Assembly (NCBI RefSeq): GCF_010671605.1 | Contig: NZ_JAABOO010000002.1 | Coordinates: 248,001-312,000 of the forward strand | DNA: 64,000 nt | From: Leptobacterium flavescens | Lineage (GTDB): Bacteria; Bacteroidota; Bacteroidia; Flavobacteriales; Flavobacteriaceae | Direction: 5' to 3' | Shown here: one piece after another, positions 52,803-59,728 of the stretch | How the letters are laid out: the number at the start of each line of letters is the position of its first letter | How positions within the stretch are numbered: position 1 is the stretch's first letter | Notes under the pieces: generated by a model | The model's input: the letters and a program-made list of their open reading frames with translations, nothing else | The model's database searches: none | Told to the model about the DNA's origin: nothing | Program-made: the position numbers and the translations under genes

Positions 52803-53576
52803 ATGTACCCAGTAACCACCGTCAATAGTTTGACGGGTGCAGGATTGGATTTGTCATATTCTGACACTCTTATTCCTGCCCCTATTATTGACACTAGTTT
52901 AACGTTACCACCACTTAATGGTGGTACAAGTGGTTCCGGTGGCTTTCTTCAAAACGTAACCGGCGGTTTAGACCTTGTAGGCACCGTCGGTAGTTTTGTA
53001 GGCGGACTTTTGCCCGGTGGCAGTTTCGATTGTATCGGTGCTTCATGGAACCCTGATAAAGCTGTAAAAGAGCATAATAAGTTAAAGGCGACTTTTGACA
53101 GCCAATTTAATGCAGTTAGTATTATAGATAAGCGATCTATTGATCAGGCTAACCGTATGCTTATAGCGTATGCGAATAGTTATATAGAGCAGGTTACTTA
53201 TCAAGCTTCAGGAAAGCCTAAGGACTGCACCAAAAGAGGCATTGATAAGTTTGTAGAGCTTAACACCTCTTTGATGAACCAGTATGTAAGTGCTTTTAAG
53301 CAAAAGCTTCAGAGTACTAGAGTAGAGACCCGTATAACATCAACGCAGATTCATGATAATGTTGGTAAATATAGAGGTTCGATAAATGTACCGCAACTCT
53401 CTTATGTTAAGACACTTTCTGCTAGTGATTCTATTCCAACTAAGGGAATGCAGCAGTTTAATACACCAACAATATCGGATACGCCTGATGTTTATGGCCC
53501 TAATCCTGATCAGCCAAAAAAGAAGTCTTTTCCTTGGTGGCTTATTCTTTTGCTTCTTGGTCTTTTAAAGAAGTAG
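52803..53576 (+). CDS. DCIGASW-family minor structural membrane protein, E2 copy
   Basis: 257 residues; Gly-rich N-terminal half (SGGFLQNVTGGLDLVGTVGSF), SFDCIGASWNPDKAV (near 78), YIEQVTYQASGKPKDCTKRGID (near 140), DNVGKYRGSINVPQLSY (near 190) and a C-terminal membrane helix (FPWWLILLLLGLLKK). Clear homologue of the E1 protein at 42104, with the best conserved segments listed. The pair is the strongest evidence that E1 and E2 share a structural module. Confidence 0.75.
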   Translation: MYPVTTVNSLTGAGLDLSYSDTLIPAPIIDTSLTLPPLNGGTSGSGGFLQNVTGGLDLVGTVGSFVGGLLPGGSFDCIGASWNPDKAVKEHNKLKATFDSQFNAVSIIDKRSIDQANRMLIAYANSYIEQVTYQASGKPKDCTKRGIDKFVELNTSLMNQYVSAFKQKLQSTRVETRITSTQIHDNVGKYRGSINVPQLSYVKTLSASDSIPTKGMQQFNTPTISDTPDVYGPNPDQPKKKSFPWWLILLLLGLLKK

Positions 53577-53599
53577 TATAACTTTTAAAATTAAATCAA

Positions 53600-53896
53600 A
53601 TGAATTTAATATTAATGATTCAACGGCTTTATGCCGAACTTTTCTCATGGGCGTTTGATTCTGAGTTTGATATGGAACGCACATTTGAAGAGCTTAAAGA
53701 TTGGCATACAACAGCTTCTCCTGAAAGTAAGGAAAAAGTAAAGGCGCAGTATGCTAAAATCTTTAAAAACAAGTGGTTTTATTTAGCCTCACCGATTATT
53801 TATATGATTCTCAAATATAATGCGATGAAATATACTAATCATGAGTACTTAGAAAGCCTTATTAGTAAACAGTTCGGAGGAGACGACGAACATTAA
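53600..53896 (+). CDS. E2 small membrane protein
   Basis: 98 residues, with one hydrophobic helix (WFYLASPIIYMILKY near 60) and an acidic end (QFGGDDEH). A second ATG is 15 bp downstream. Unknown role; in the late gene block. Confidence 0.55.
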   Translation: MNLILMIQRLYAELFSWAFDSEFDMERTFEELKDWHTTASPESKEKVKAQYAKIFKNKWFYLASPIIYMILKYNAMKYTNHEYLESLISKQFGGDDEH

Positions 53897-53909
53897 AACA
53901 AAGTAAATC

Positions 53910-54080
53910 ATGTTAGGAAATATGTTGAAAAATGATCCATTGGCTCAAGCCATTGGATTAGCTCCTAAACCAAGACGGAGAAGGAGAAGAAGGCGAAAAA
54001 CCACGCCTAAAGTGGTTGTTATAAGAAGCGGATCGTCTTATAGACGTCGAAGAGGAAAAAGAAGAGGAAGGAGGTATTAA
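53910..54080 (+). CDS. E2 Arg-rich DNA-binding/condensing protein
   Basis: 56 residues with runs RRRRRRRK (near 24) and YRRRRGKRRGRRY (at the end) around a short TTPKVVVIRSG core. Over a third of the residues are Arg or Lys. Such proteins neutralise packaged ssDNA in other small phages (for example protein J of microviruses). It falls directly between the small membrane protein and an overlapping gene. No sequence relation to J is claimed. Confidence 0.75.
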   Translation: MLGNMLKNDPLAQAIGLAPKPRRRRRRRRKTTPKVVVIRSGSSYRRRRGKRRGRRY

Positions 54081-54081
54081 A

Positions 54082-54249
54082 ATGACAGATGTTCGTTTCT
54101 TAGGAGTTGTGAAAAAGGCGCAGTACAAGCGTCTTTTTTCTTTGACAAAATCGAAGCTTTTAAAGCTTGCGAAGGATAATAAAATTGAAGGTCTTACTGA
54201 TTCTATGAATAAAAAGACTATAGTAGGAATTTTAATTAAACGATTATGA
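54082..54249 (+). CDS. E2 small basic protein
   Basis: 55 residues (MTDVRFLGVVKKAQYKRLFS at the start; Lys-rich). Starts 1 bp after the previous stop and overlaps the next start (ATGA at 54246). Possibly a DNA- or capsid-binding protein. Confidence 0.55.
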   Translation: MTDVRFLGVVKKAQYKRLFSLTKSKLLKLAKDNKIEGLTDSMNKKTIVGILIKRL

Positions 54250-54752
54250 GATATGCGAGAGCTGCAAAAGGAATTGGCAAGGGTCTCGCTGGTATACCCT
54301 GGTTTATTTGGATAGCCTTTTTTGTTTGGTGGCAATTTTTCAGAAAAAAAAGGCCGGACTTACCTCAAACTAGGCCTGTAGATTATAGTAAAACTACAAT
54401 AACTAATTCTACAGCTAAAAAATATGCGAATGATTTATTTGAATCTATGCGTCATAACGGCACAAAAGAAAGTGCTATTGAGGATATTTTTGACCATATA
54501 AATGGTCATGATTATATATTAATTTATAATCAGTTTGGCGTTAAACCTTATAATGGTTTTGGTAGTCCGGATGGTGTTCCAATATTAAAGGAGACTGATC
54601 CCGTGTATCATTATAATCTTACTCAATGGTTAGATGCTGAATTAAATGAACATGGTGTTTGGCCGTTCAGTGATCGTGCTTTGCGTAAAAAAGTGGCCAA
54701 TGTCTTAAGTGAGGTAGATATTGAGTTTAGTGCTTCCTTTTTCCCTTCTTAG
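54246..54752 (+). CDS. Annexin-like small protein family, E2 copy
   Basis: 168 residues; one membrane segment (WFIWIAFFVWWQFF near 20), then LFESMRHNGTKESAIEDIF (near 65) and TQWLDAELNEHGVWPFSDRAL (near 130). Homologue of the E1 gene at 44396. The conserved helices resemble annexin-like repeats. It overlaps the previous gene by 4 bp. Confidence 0.6.
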   Translation: MRYARAAKGIGKGLAGIPWFIWIAFFVWWQFFRKKRPDLPQTRPVDYSKTTITNSTAKKYANDLFESMRHNGTKESAIEDIFDHINGHDYILIYNQFGVKPYNGFGSPDGVPILKETDPVYHYNLTQWLDAELNEHGVWPFSDRALRKKVANVLSEVDIEFSASFFPS

Positions 54753-54849
54753 TAAAGAAGTTAATAATTGTGACTAATCCAACAATCATAACTATTGATA
54801 TGGTCGCAATTATTATGATTTGAGGCATTCCCATTGCTAAGTAATACAT
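54727..54849 (-). CDS. E2 putative 40-residue TM ORF, minus strand
   Basis: Starts at the ATG at 54849: MYYLAMGMPQIIIIATISIV, then MIVGLVTIINFF and a basic tail KKGKRKH. Its end overlaps the preceding gene by 26 bp. The matching place in E1 has a minus-strand lipoprotein gene (44874-45287). Plausible but only by position. Confidence 0.35.
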   Translation of the reverse strand: MYYLAMGMPQIIIIATISIVMIVGLVTIINFFTKKGKRKH

Positions 54850-54867
54850 AATCCAAAATTTTAAGTT

Positions 54868-55053
54868 ATGTCGGTAAAGTTAATAATTTTCTTATTCCTT
54901 TTGGCCTTGGTGCTTGCACCGATCATCATTGTTGCCATCCCTTTTATTACGGTGTATGCAATCTTTGCACTTTTTGCACCAAAGCCAAAGGTTAAGGAAG
55001 GTAAACCCGATTTTTTAAGTATGATAATGAAATATAAAAATATTACGGTATGA
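54868..55053 (+). CDS. E2 small hydrophobic protein
   Basis: 61 residues; nearly all of residues 3-40 are hydrophobic (LIIFLFLLALVLAPIIIVAI), with a basic tail (PKPKVKEGKPDF). Overlaps the lysozyme start by 4 bp. Possibly a membrane virion or lysis helper. Confidence 0.55.
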   Translation: MSVKLIIFLFLLALVLAPIIIVAIPFITVYAIFALFAPKPKVKEGKPDFLSMIMKYKNITV

Positions 55054-55565
55054 AGACATCACAAGCTATGATCGATAAGATCAAAGAGCATGAAGGTTTT
55101 AGAGCCGAACCGTATTTAGACCCTCCTGGGGTCTTAACTATTGGTTACGGTCATACAAAAAATGTTACTTGGGCGCATTTAGTTACCAAGGAACAGGCTG
55201 AACAGCTTTTAAAAGAAGATGTAGCAGAGTTTGAGGGCTATGTAAGCAGTTATGTAAAGGTTCCAATTACTCAAAGCATGTTTGATGCATTGGTAAGTTT
55301 CTCTTTTAATGTTGGTTCAGGTGCTTTAAAAAATTCTACTCTTTTGAAAAGAGTGAATGAAGAAGATCATGAAGCAGCAGCCAAGGAATTTTTAAGGTGG
55401 AATAAAGCAACGGTGAAAGGAGAGAAGGTAGTTCTGCCGGGTCTTACTAAGAGGCGTGAATTCGAGTCTTATTGGTATACTAAAGATATGTTTATTCAAA
55501 CATATGAAGACCCTCAAAAAAAAAAGGCGGTCTGCTCTTGTTGTGGGCAATCATTGCCTACATGA
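55050..55565 (+). CDS. GH24 (T4-like) lysozyme, endolysin
   Basis: 171 residues, no signal peptide. IKEHEGFRAEPYLDPPGVLTIGYGHT (near 10-35) has the Glu of the EG-F motif (near 13), the conserved G-x-x-T-I-G-Y-G-H stretch and so the catalytic triad of phage lysozymes (E, D/C, T). LVSFSFNVGSGALKNSTLL (near 88) and RREFESYWYT follow. Cleaves the peptidoglycan glycan backbone. It has a CSCCGQ tail. In E1 the same slot is an M23 peptidase. Confidence 0.93.
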   Translation: MKTSQAMIDKIKEHEGFRAEPYLDPPGVLTIGYGHTKNVTWAHLVTKEQAEQLLKEDVAEFEGYVSSYVKVPITQSMFDALVSFSFNVGSGALKNSTLLKRVNEEDHEAAAKEFLRWNKATVKGEKVVLPGLTKRREFESYWYTKDMFIQTYEDPQKKKAVCSCCGQSLPT

Positions 55566-55611
55566 TCTTTAAAGGTTAGGAATCATTAATTCTTAATAGT
55601 TCATTAATTGA

Positions 55612-55646
55612 AAGGTCTCTAAAGTGATAGTTAGAGGCCTTTTTTA
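55612..55646 (+). terminator. Terminator-like hairpin after the lysozyme gene
   Basis: AAGGTCTCT (55612) and AGAGGCCTT (55633), with one G-T pair, followed by TTTTT. It may reduce transcription into the holin genes. Confidence 0.7.
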
Positions 55647-55658
55647 ATTTGTATTTGT

Positions 55659-55820
55659 ATGACTTTTTTAAGGTGTAATCTTCATAATTTGATACTGTTG
55701 CCGATTGCGTGGCTTCCAACTGATAACGTAGTTGAAATTATATCCTATGTGTCAATTGTTGTTTACAATATTCGGCTTATGTATGTATCGTATAACAAAC
55801 GAAAATCAAAGAATAAATGA
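55659..55820 (+). CDS. E2 small TM protein before the holin
   Basis: 53 residues (MTFLRCNLHNLILLPIAWLP at the start), a hydrophobic core (IISYVSIVVYNIRLMYV) and a basic tail. Its stop overlaps the holin ATG. Counterpart of the E1 gene at 45324. Confidence 0.6.
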   Translation: MTFLRCNLHNLILLPIAWLPTDNVVEIISYVSIVVYNIRLMYVSYNKRKSKNK

Positions 55821-56227
55821 AAAAAGTATTCAGTTGGTTAACTGGTGATCTTTTTAAGGCTATTGGCGGTGTAATAGATGATATCTTCACTAATGATGAA
55901 GAACGCCAACTGGCTAAGAATAAAATACTGGAAGTTATTTTGTTTCAATCAAATAGGCTTTTAGATCATCAGGCAGAAATCATAAAAGAAGAGGCTAGGG
56001 GTAATTGGTTGCAAAAATCTTGGCGACCTATACTTATGTTGGCTTTCGGTTTTATAGTGATTTATGCGAAATTTATTGCAGTTGCTTTCGGCCTTCCGAA
56101 TGCGACTTTAGAGCCCGACTTTTGGGAGCTTTTGCGGCTTGGAATAGGTGGTTATGTTGTTGGTAGATCAGCCGAAAAGATTGCAAAAGATGTTTTAAAT
56201 AATGTTGAATTTAAACGTAAAAAATAA
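55817..56227 (+). CDS. Holin-like protein (3-TM family), E2 copy
   Basis: 136 residues. GNWLQKSWRPILMLAFGFIVIYAKF (near 60-85) and LLRLGIGGYVVGRSAEKIAKD (near 105-125) are typical of the 3-TM phage holins of Bacteroidota. Preceded by a charged helix with many Asp/Glu. Ends overlapping the spike-like gene. Confidence 0.8.
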   Translation: MKKVFSWLTGDLFKAIGGVIDDIFTNDEERQLAKNKILEVILFQSNRLLDHQAEIIKEEARGNWLQKSWRPILMLAFGFIVIYAKFIAVAFGLPNATLEPDFWELLRLGIGGYVVGRSAEKIAKDVLNNVEFKRKK

Positions 56228-56892
56228 TGATAGTAGGTACTTCTCATAACTTGATGGAAGCGTTAAAGGAACGCTATCCGAAGGCTCAGATTGACGAACT
56301 TAAACCTGTTATAAAAGACACTAATTCTTTTAATTCTATTGTTCCAGATGCAGCAACGCTGTATTTTGGTTATTTCAATAAGCAAACAACTGTGTTGATT
56401 TTTGACGATATAAAAAGGGATTATCAACCTTTGACTGTGGAGCCAAGAGATACGGTACTTTTTGCTACACTTCCGCAAAACATACCGGATGAAACCGCTC
56501 AATTTGTAGGCTTTGAAATAACGTCAAGGGTTCCAATTATACCCGCGTTGGTGTTTCATGCGGTTAATGGATTTTTTACCGATGATACGGATAATCCTAT
56601 TACTGGAACATCATATGAAATTAAGGTAGAAAGATTCAATCCTGAGGATGATGTAAATACCGTTGCACCCATAGAAACTAATGTTATTGCTACAGATGCA
56701 ACAACGGGTGCTTGGGATGCAGGATTCCTAAGAGCAGGTTTCAAATACAGGTTGCTTTCTAATGATGAAGCAATTTGGGTTTTACATTTTAACCCTGGTG
56801 CTTTCCCTGTCCATTGGGTTAATAACACATCGGAAGCTGCTAATTTGGATCAGGCTTATGTTGGAATCTTTTTGAGAGCTTTAACCTTATAA
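56227..56892 (+). CDS. Spike-like (receptor-binding) protein candidate, E2 copy
   Basis: 221 residues, beta-rich. Homologue of the E1 protein at 45898 by order and by the end motif FPVHWVNNTSEAANLDQAYVGIFL. The middle has diverged, as expected for host-range proteins. A terminator follows at 56921. Confidence 0.6.
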   Translation: MIVGTSHNLMEALKERYPKAQIDELKPVIKDTNSFNSIVPDAATLYFGYFNKQTTVLIFDDIKRDYQPLTVEPRDTVLFATLPQNIPDETAQFVGFEITSRVPIIPALVFHAVNGFFTDDTDNPITGTSYEIKVERFNPEDDVNTVAPIETNVIATDATTGAWDAGFLRAGFKYRLLSNDEAIWVLHFNPGAFPVHWVNNTSEAANLDQAYVGIFLRALTL

Positions 56893-56920
56893 TTCGGTTA
56901 GTTGATTAGATTAATAGCAA

Positions 56921-56955
56921 AAGGCGCTACCCTCGATGGGATAGCGCCTTTTTTT
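56921..56955 (+). terminator. Rho-independent terminator after the E2 late genes
   Basis: AAGGCGCTACCC (56921) and GGGATAGCGCCTT (56938) form a long GC-rich stem, followed by TTTTTTT. It also serves the convergent minus-strand gene at 56927, whose coding end lies inside the hairpin. Confidence 0.85.
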
Positions 56956-57145
56956 GTATCATAACCATAGTTTTTAATCCTATATTTTCATAATAGTTTT
57001 CTATTAATATTTCTAGTAATTGACTATTGGTTTTAATGCCTTCAATTTCCTTTATTTGTTTGATGGCCGCCTTTTCTTGTTGTGTAAGCTGCTTCTGTAC
57101 CTGAAACAAATTCGAGTTTTGTTTGTTCTTCTTGTTGTTCTCCAT
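56927..57145 (-). CDS. E2 minus-strand small protein (overlapping gene)
   Basis: 72 residues, Gln/Lys-rich and helical (LTQQEKAAIKQIKEIEGIKT). It overlaps the end of the preceding gene (57042) by 104 bp in another frame and its tail lies in the terminator. Possibly a small regulator with a ribbon-helix-helix-like second half (NSQLLEILIENYYENIG). Overlap is unusual; one of the two frames could be spurious. Confidence 0.45.
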   Translation of the reverse strand: MENNKKNKQNSNLFQVQKQLTQQEKAAIKQIKEIEGIKTNSQLLEILIENYYENIGLKTMVMIQKKALSHRG

Positions 57146-57485
57146 TAATAAAACGTTTTAGTTTCATGATTTCGATTAATATTTCTTCTTCCCATATTTT
57201 CAAATCAATATCGTTTTCGATGTATGGTTTTTTTACTGGCATATCGCCTACAAACTTCCAGTTTGCACGGTATTCGTCTTGATATGAATTTAAGACGCTA
57301 TAAACGTCTTTAAGTTCAAAGTAGGGGAGGCAGTTTAAAAATTTGTAAAAGTTCAGTAAAGCTACTTTTCTAAGCTTATACTCGTATAAATAGTATTTAC
57401 TTTCGCTACAAGTTTTATGAGCCTCTTTTATTTCCTTTTGTATTTCTTTAATCCGTTGTCGGATTCTTTCTTTTATTTTTTGCAT
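57042..57485 (-). CDS. E2 minus-strand helical protein
   Basis: 147 residues, long coiled coil start (MQKIKERIRQRIKEIQKEIK) and a C-terminal part rich in Lys and Gly. Overlaps the end of the next gene (56927). The start overlaps the stop of the 52-residue gene (TAATG at 57483-57487). No recognised domain. Confidence 0.5.
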   Translation of the reverse strand: MQKIKERIRQRIKEIQKEIKEAHKTCSESKYYLYEYKLRKVALLNFYKFLNCLPYFELKDVYSVLNSYQDEYRANWKFVGDMPVKKPYIENDIDLKIWEEEILIEIMKLKRFINGEQQEEQTKLEFVSGTEAAYTTRKGGHQTNKGN

Positions 57486-57643
57486 TAGAATCTACATTTA
57501 AATCGTGATATCTGCCAAGCTATTCGGTTTGCGAATGACCTCTTTTTCCTTATTAATCTACTTAGCAGTGCAAATTTGTCAATTGACACTTCTTTTCTCA
57601 ATTGGGTTTCGTTGTCTAGATTTATGATTTCTGTTTTTTTCAT
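57485..57643 (-). CDS. E2 minus-strand small basic protein
   Basis: 52 residues (MKKTEIINLDNETQLRKEVS), with a basic, Arg/Lys-rich end. Shares its TAATG junction with the next gene. Lies beside the GTTATCA repeat region. Confidence 0.5.
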   Translation of the reverse strand: MKKTEIINLDNETQLRKEVSIDKFALLSRLIRKKRSFANRIAWQISRFKCRF

Positions 57644-57870
57644 TTTGTTATCATTATTTTTTCGGCCGGCTCCGGATCCGGATTCCTGCAGAAAAATTTT
57701 GTTATCAATTTTTCCTGCAGATCTTTTTCCGGGAGAATGATTTTGATATCATTTTTTTTAGGACCACTTTTTTTTGTTATCATTTTCGTTCCAGGAAAAA
57801 AGGATCTCCAGCTGATTTTGTTATCTTTTTGCTACGAGATCCGGGAATACCTGGTTAACTTTCGTTATCA
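57644..57870. repeat. GTTATCA repeat array with GC-rich palindromes, E2
   Basis: Six T-tract-flanked units: GTTATCA (57647, 57701, 57776, 57864), GATATCA (57745) and GTTATCT (57820). Between them are palindromes TCCGGATCCGGA (57671), a 35-bp hairpin bounded by CTGCAG (57686-57720) and AAGGATCTCC. The last unit is inside the end of the gene at 57855. The set resembles the region at 51424-51518, so a replication or regulatory role is likely. No gene is seen. Confidence 0.6.
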
Positions 57871-58115
57871 AAATATTTTTTGATTGCTTGATCGATTTCT
57901 ACTTTTTCTCTTAGTAATTGCGTTATTTGGTGCAATTCCCTTTCGAGATTATCGATTCTTTCCTGTTGCTCTCGACACCGTGTAACAAGCGTACTGTATT
58001 GTTTTATGCAGTGAAGAGTTGCTTTTGTTCCGGTGTTTATCCATTCAATGCGCTTTTGCACGTTTTCAAGAATATGGATGTATTCTTGTTCTACATCTCT
58101 TATTAGTATATTCAT
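57855..58115 (-). CDS. E2 minus-strand coiled-coil protein
   Basis: 86 residues, a long coiled coil (CREQQERIDNLERELHQITQLLREKVEID). Start at 58115, 4 bp after the stop of the previous gene. Function unknown; might be regulatory. Confidence 0.55.
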   Translation of the reverse strand: MNILIRDVEQEYIHILENVQKRIEWINTGTKATLHCIKQYSTLVTRCREQQERIDNLERELHQITQLLREKVEIDQAIKKYFDNES

Positions 58116-58119
58116 AAAA

Positions 58120-58335
58120 TTACCTTCCTATAAATTTGACTCTAAGCCCTTTTTTGGGTTGAAAGCTGTAGTCTTTCAAACCGCCTGTCAAAACCCTCTT
58201 AAAATGGCTTATTTGCTTTTTTGCTCCAACGAGCTTGATGTATTGACCCGCCCCGATGAGACGGGTTTCTTTGTCGTCTTCCGTGAACCAATATTTGATA
58301 AGGAATTCACGGTTAATATCTGTTACCATACTCAT
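58120..58335 (-). CDS. E2 minus-strand small protein
   Basis: 71 residues (VTDINREFLIKYWFTEDDKE and KGLRVKFIGR); mixed alpha/beta, no membrane segment. It follows the short membrane protein gene in the same operon. Confidence 0.55.
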   Translation of the reverse strand: MSMVTDINREFLIKYWFTEDDKETRLIGAGQYIKLVGAKKQISHFKRVLTGGLKDYSFQPKKGLRVKFIGR

Positions 58336-58344
58336 AGCTCACAT

Positions 58345-58479
58345 TTAGTTTAGAGATTTGGTGATTTCAGGATTTTCGATAATTGCTAGTAGCAATTGAA
58401 GCGCTGCTAAGACGATAAACATGAAAATGTAAATACCGACCTTTCTAGCCGTTTTGTATTGTTTCTCTGTTATTCGCAT
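58345..58479 (-). CDS. E2 minus-strand small TM protein
   Basis: 44 residues (MRITEKQYKTARKVGIYIFM, then FIVLAALQLLLAIIENPE). One helix; its start overlaps the stop of the zinc-ribbon gene by 10 bp. Confidence 0.55.
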   Translation of the reverse strand: MRITEKQYKTARKVGIYIFMFIVLAALQLLLAIIENPEITKSLN

Positions 58480-58751
58480 GTGATTACTTTTTTACAGTTT
58501 TTACAGGTGAATGTTTCGTCTTTAGGATTGAAATGCCATACGTGATGGCATTCACCTTTAATTTCGCTCATTACCTCCTGATCTTGGGTCAAATACTCCG
58601 TTGCTTTTTGCTGCATTTTTTTGCTCCAACGGTAGTCTTTGATTTGCCAAAAGATCATTACGTATATCAATACTCCTGCGGCAAAGCCCGATATTATTTG
58701 TATTATTTCGATAGTATTCATGTTATCGAGTGTTTCAAGTATTCCAGTCAT
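58470..58751 (-). CDS. E2 minus-strand membrane protein with zinc-ribbon tail
   Basis: 93 residues from 58751 (a start at 58721, MNTIEIIQII, is also good). One hydrophobic helix (ISGFAAGVLIYVMIFWQI), an acidic middle, and a C-terminal zinc knuckle (ECHHVWHFNPKDETFTCKNC). A membrane-tethered Zn protein of unknown role. Overlaps the gene before by 17 bp. Confidence 0.6.
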   Translation of the reverse strand: MTGILETLDNMNTIEIIQIISGFAAGVLIYVMIFWQIKDYRWSKKMQQKATEYLTQDQEVMSEIKGECHHVWHFNPKDETFTCKNCKKVITCE

Positions 58752-59010
58752 CGTCTATGAATTTGAGTTCGCTAAATTTTATTTGATAATCGAATCTTCG
58801 GCCTAGTATGTAGCCGTATGCTTTAAAGCTTTCTTTTGTGATCTCTGTAACAGCGGCTTTTACTATACCATTGTCATAGATCATTCTATAATCTGAATCG
58901 TAGTAAGTAGAGTAGAGGAGCTTAGCTTCTTCGCTCTTCACCACGAATTTTGTTCCGAGAAAGAACTTCTCTCTAGGACTTAATTTTGGTTTCGATAATG
59001 TTGTGTTCAT
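58735..59010 (-). CDS. E2 first minus-strand protein
   Basis: 91 residues (SPREKFFLGTKFVVKSEEAK, FKAYGYILGRRFDYQIKFSE). Beta-rich and cytoplasmic, unknown function. First gene of the minus-strand operon (59010 down to 56927), so a promoter should lie in 59011-59060; I could not fix one. Confidence 0.5.
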   Translation of the reverse strand: MNTTLSKPKLSPREKFFLGTKFVVKSEEAKLLYSTYYDSDYRMIYDNGIVKAAVTEITKESFKAYGYILGRRFDYQIKFSELKFIDDDWNT

Positions 59011-59039
59011 ATGTTTGTTTTGTGGTTAAACAATAGGTT

Positions 59040-59530
59040 TACAGAATGTCAAAGAACGTAGGTGTTGTCCTACAACAACAGGCGCCTGAGAAAAGGCTTT
59101 TGAGCCTTTGAGAAAAAACCTTGCTTTTTTTATCTGGCGGCGTTCTTTCGTTTCGCCTTAATCCAAAATTTCAATACAGGTAGCTCGGTTTTTCCTTGCT
59201 TCTTTTAGAGCTGTATGGCATGTCCTTTTCGTGAGCTTGGTATAGCGGGGTGATAGAGGCCATTGAAGGGAAAGGGAAGGTGTATAAATAGCGTAGCGGC
59301 TTTATGCCGCCAACATTTACCGCATGGTCTCAGCCCCGCACCTTTGCTCATAGGAAAAGGGCAGGGCAGACGCTACAGAAAATAGGCCGCAAGGTGAAGC
59401 CTGGGCGTTTACCGGATTTAAATTTTAGAGAGGATTAAGGCACTGCGAAGCAGGAAGTATTTTTTGGTACACGAGCCTATAACTATGTGTACCCGCAGTC
59501 CGTATTACGGACTCTTATGAATGCCTATTT
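59040..59530. other. GC-rich structured noncoding island, E2
   Basis: GC-rich compared with its surroundings and without a gene. It contains the hairpins GTAGG-(6)-CCTAC (59058), AAAGGC-(6)-GCCTTT near 59098, and AGTCCGTA-T-TACGGACT (59497-59513). A replication origin, packaging signal or small RNA is possible; E1 has a shorter island at 46891. The rest, to 59644, is AT-rich without a gene. Confidence 0.5.
59058..59077 (+). promoter_or_regulatory. Hairpin GTAGG-(6)-CCTAC with ACA-rich tail, E2
   Basis: GTAGG (59058-59062), loop TGTTGT, CCTAC (59069-59073), then AACAACA. Same stem, loop size and tail as at 38858 in E1, despite unrelated Rep proteins. It is in opposite relation to its Rep gene, far downstream. 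Confidence 0.45.
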
Positions 59531-59644
59531 ATATTGTATATCAGCAATTTAGCTTGTAAAAAGCTTAAGTTGTTAAAACTGCGTTAAAGAAATGTTAAAT
59601 TCAAAACACTTGCGTAAGAAAATTATTTAGCTTAGATTAGCTAA

Positions 59645-59686
59645 AAATTAATTGTTCATTGAAATTTTGTAACGAGAAAATCTACA
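59645..59686 (+). repeat. 42-bp direct repeat, copy 2
   Basis: Identical to 35081-35122. Lies 43 bp before the start at 59729. Confidence 0.85.
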
Positions 59687-59728
59687 TGTTTTGTAGAGTT
59701 TTATATAACTAATAATAATTAAGATATT

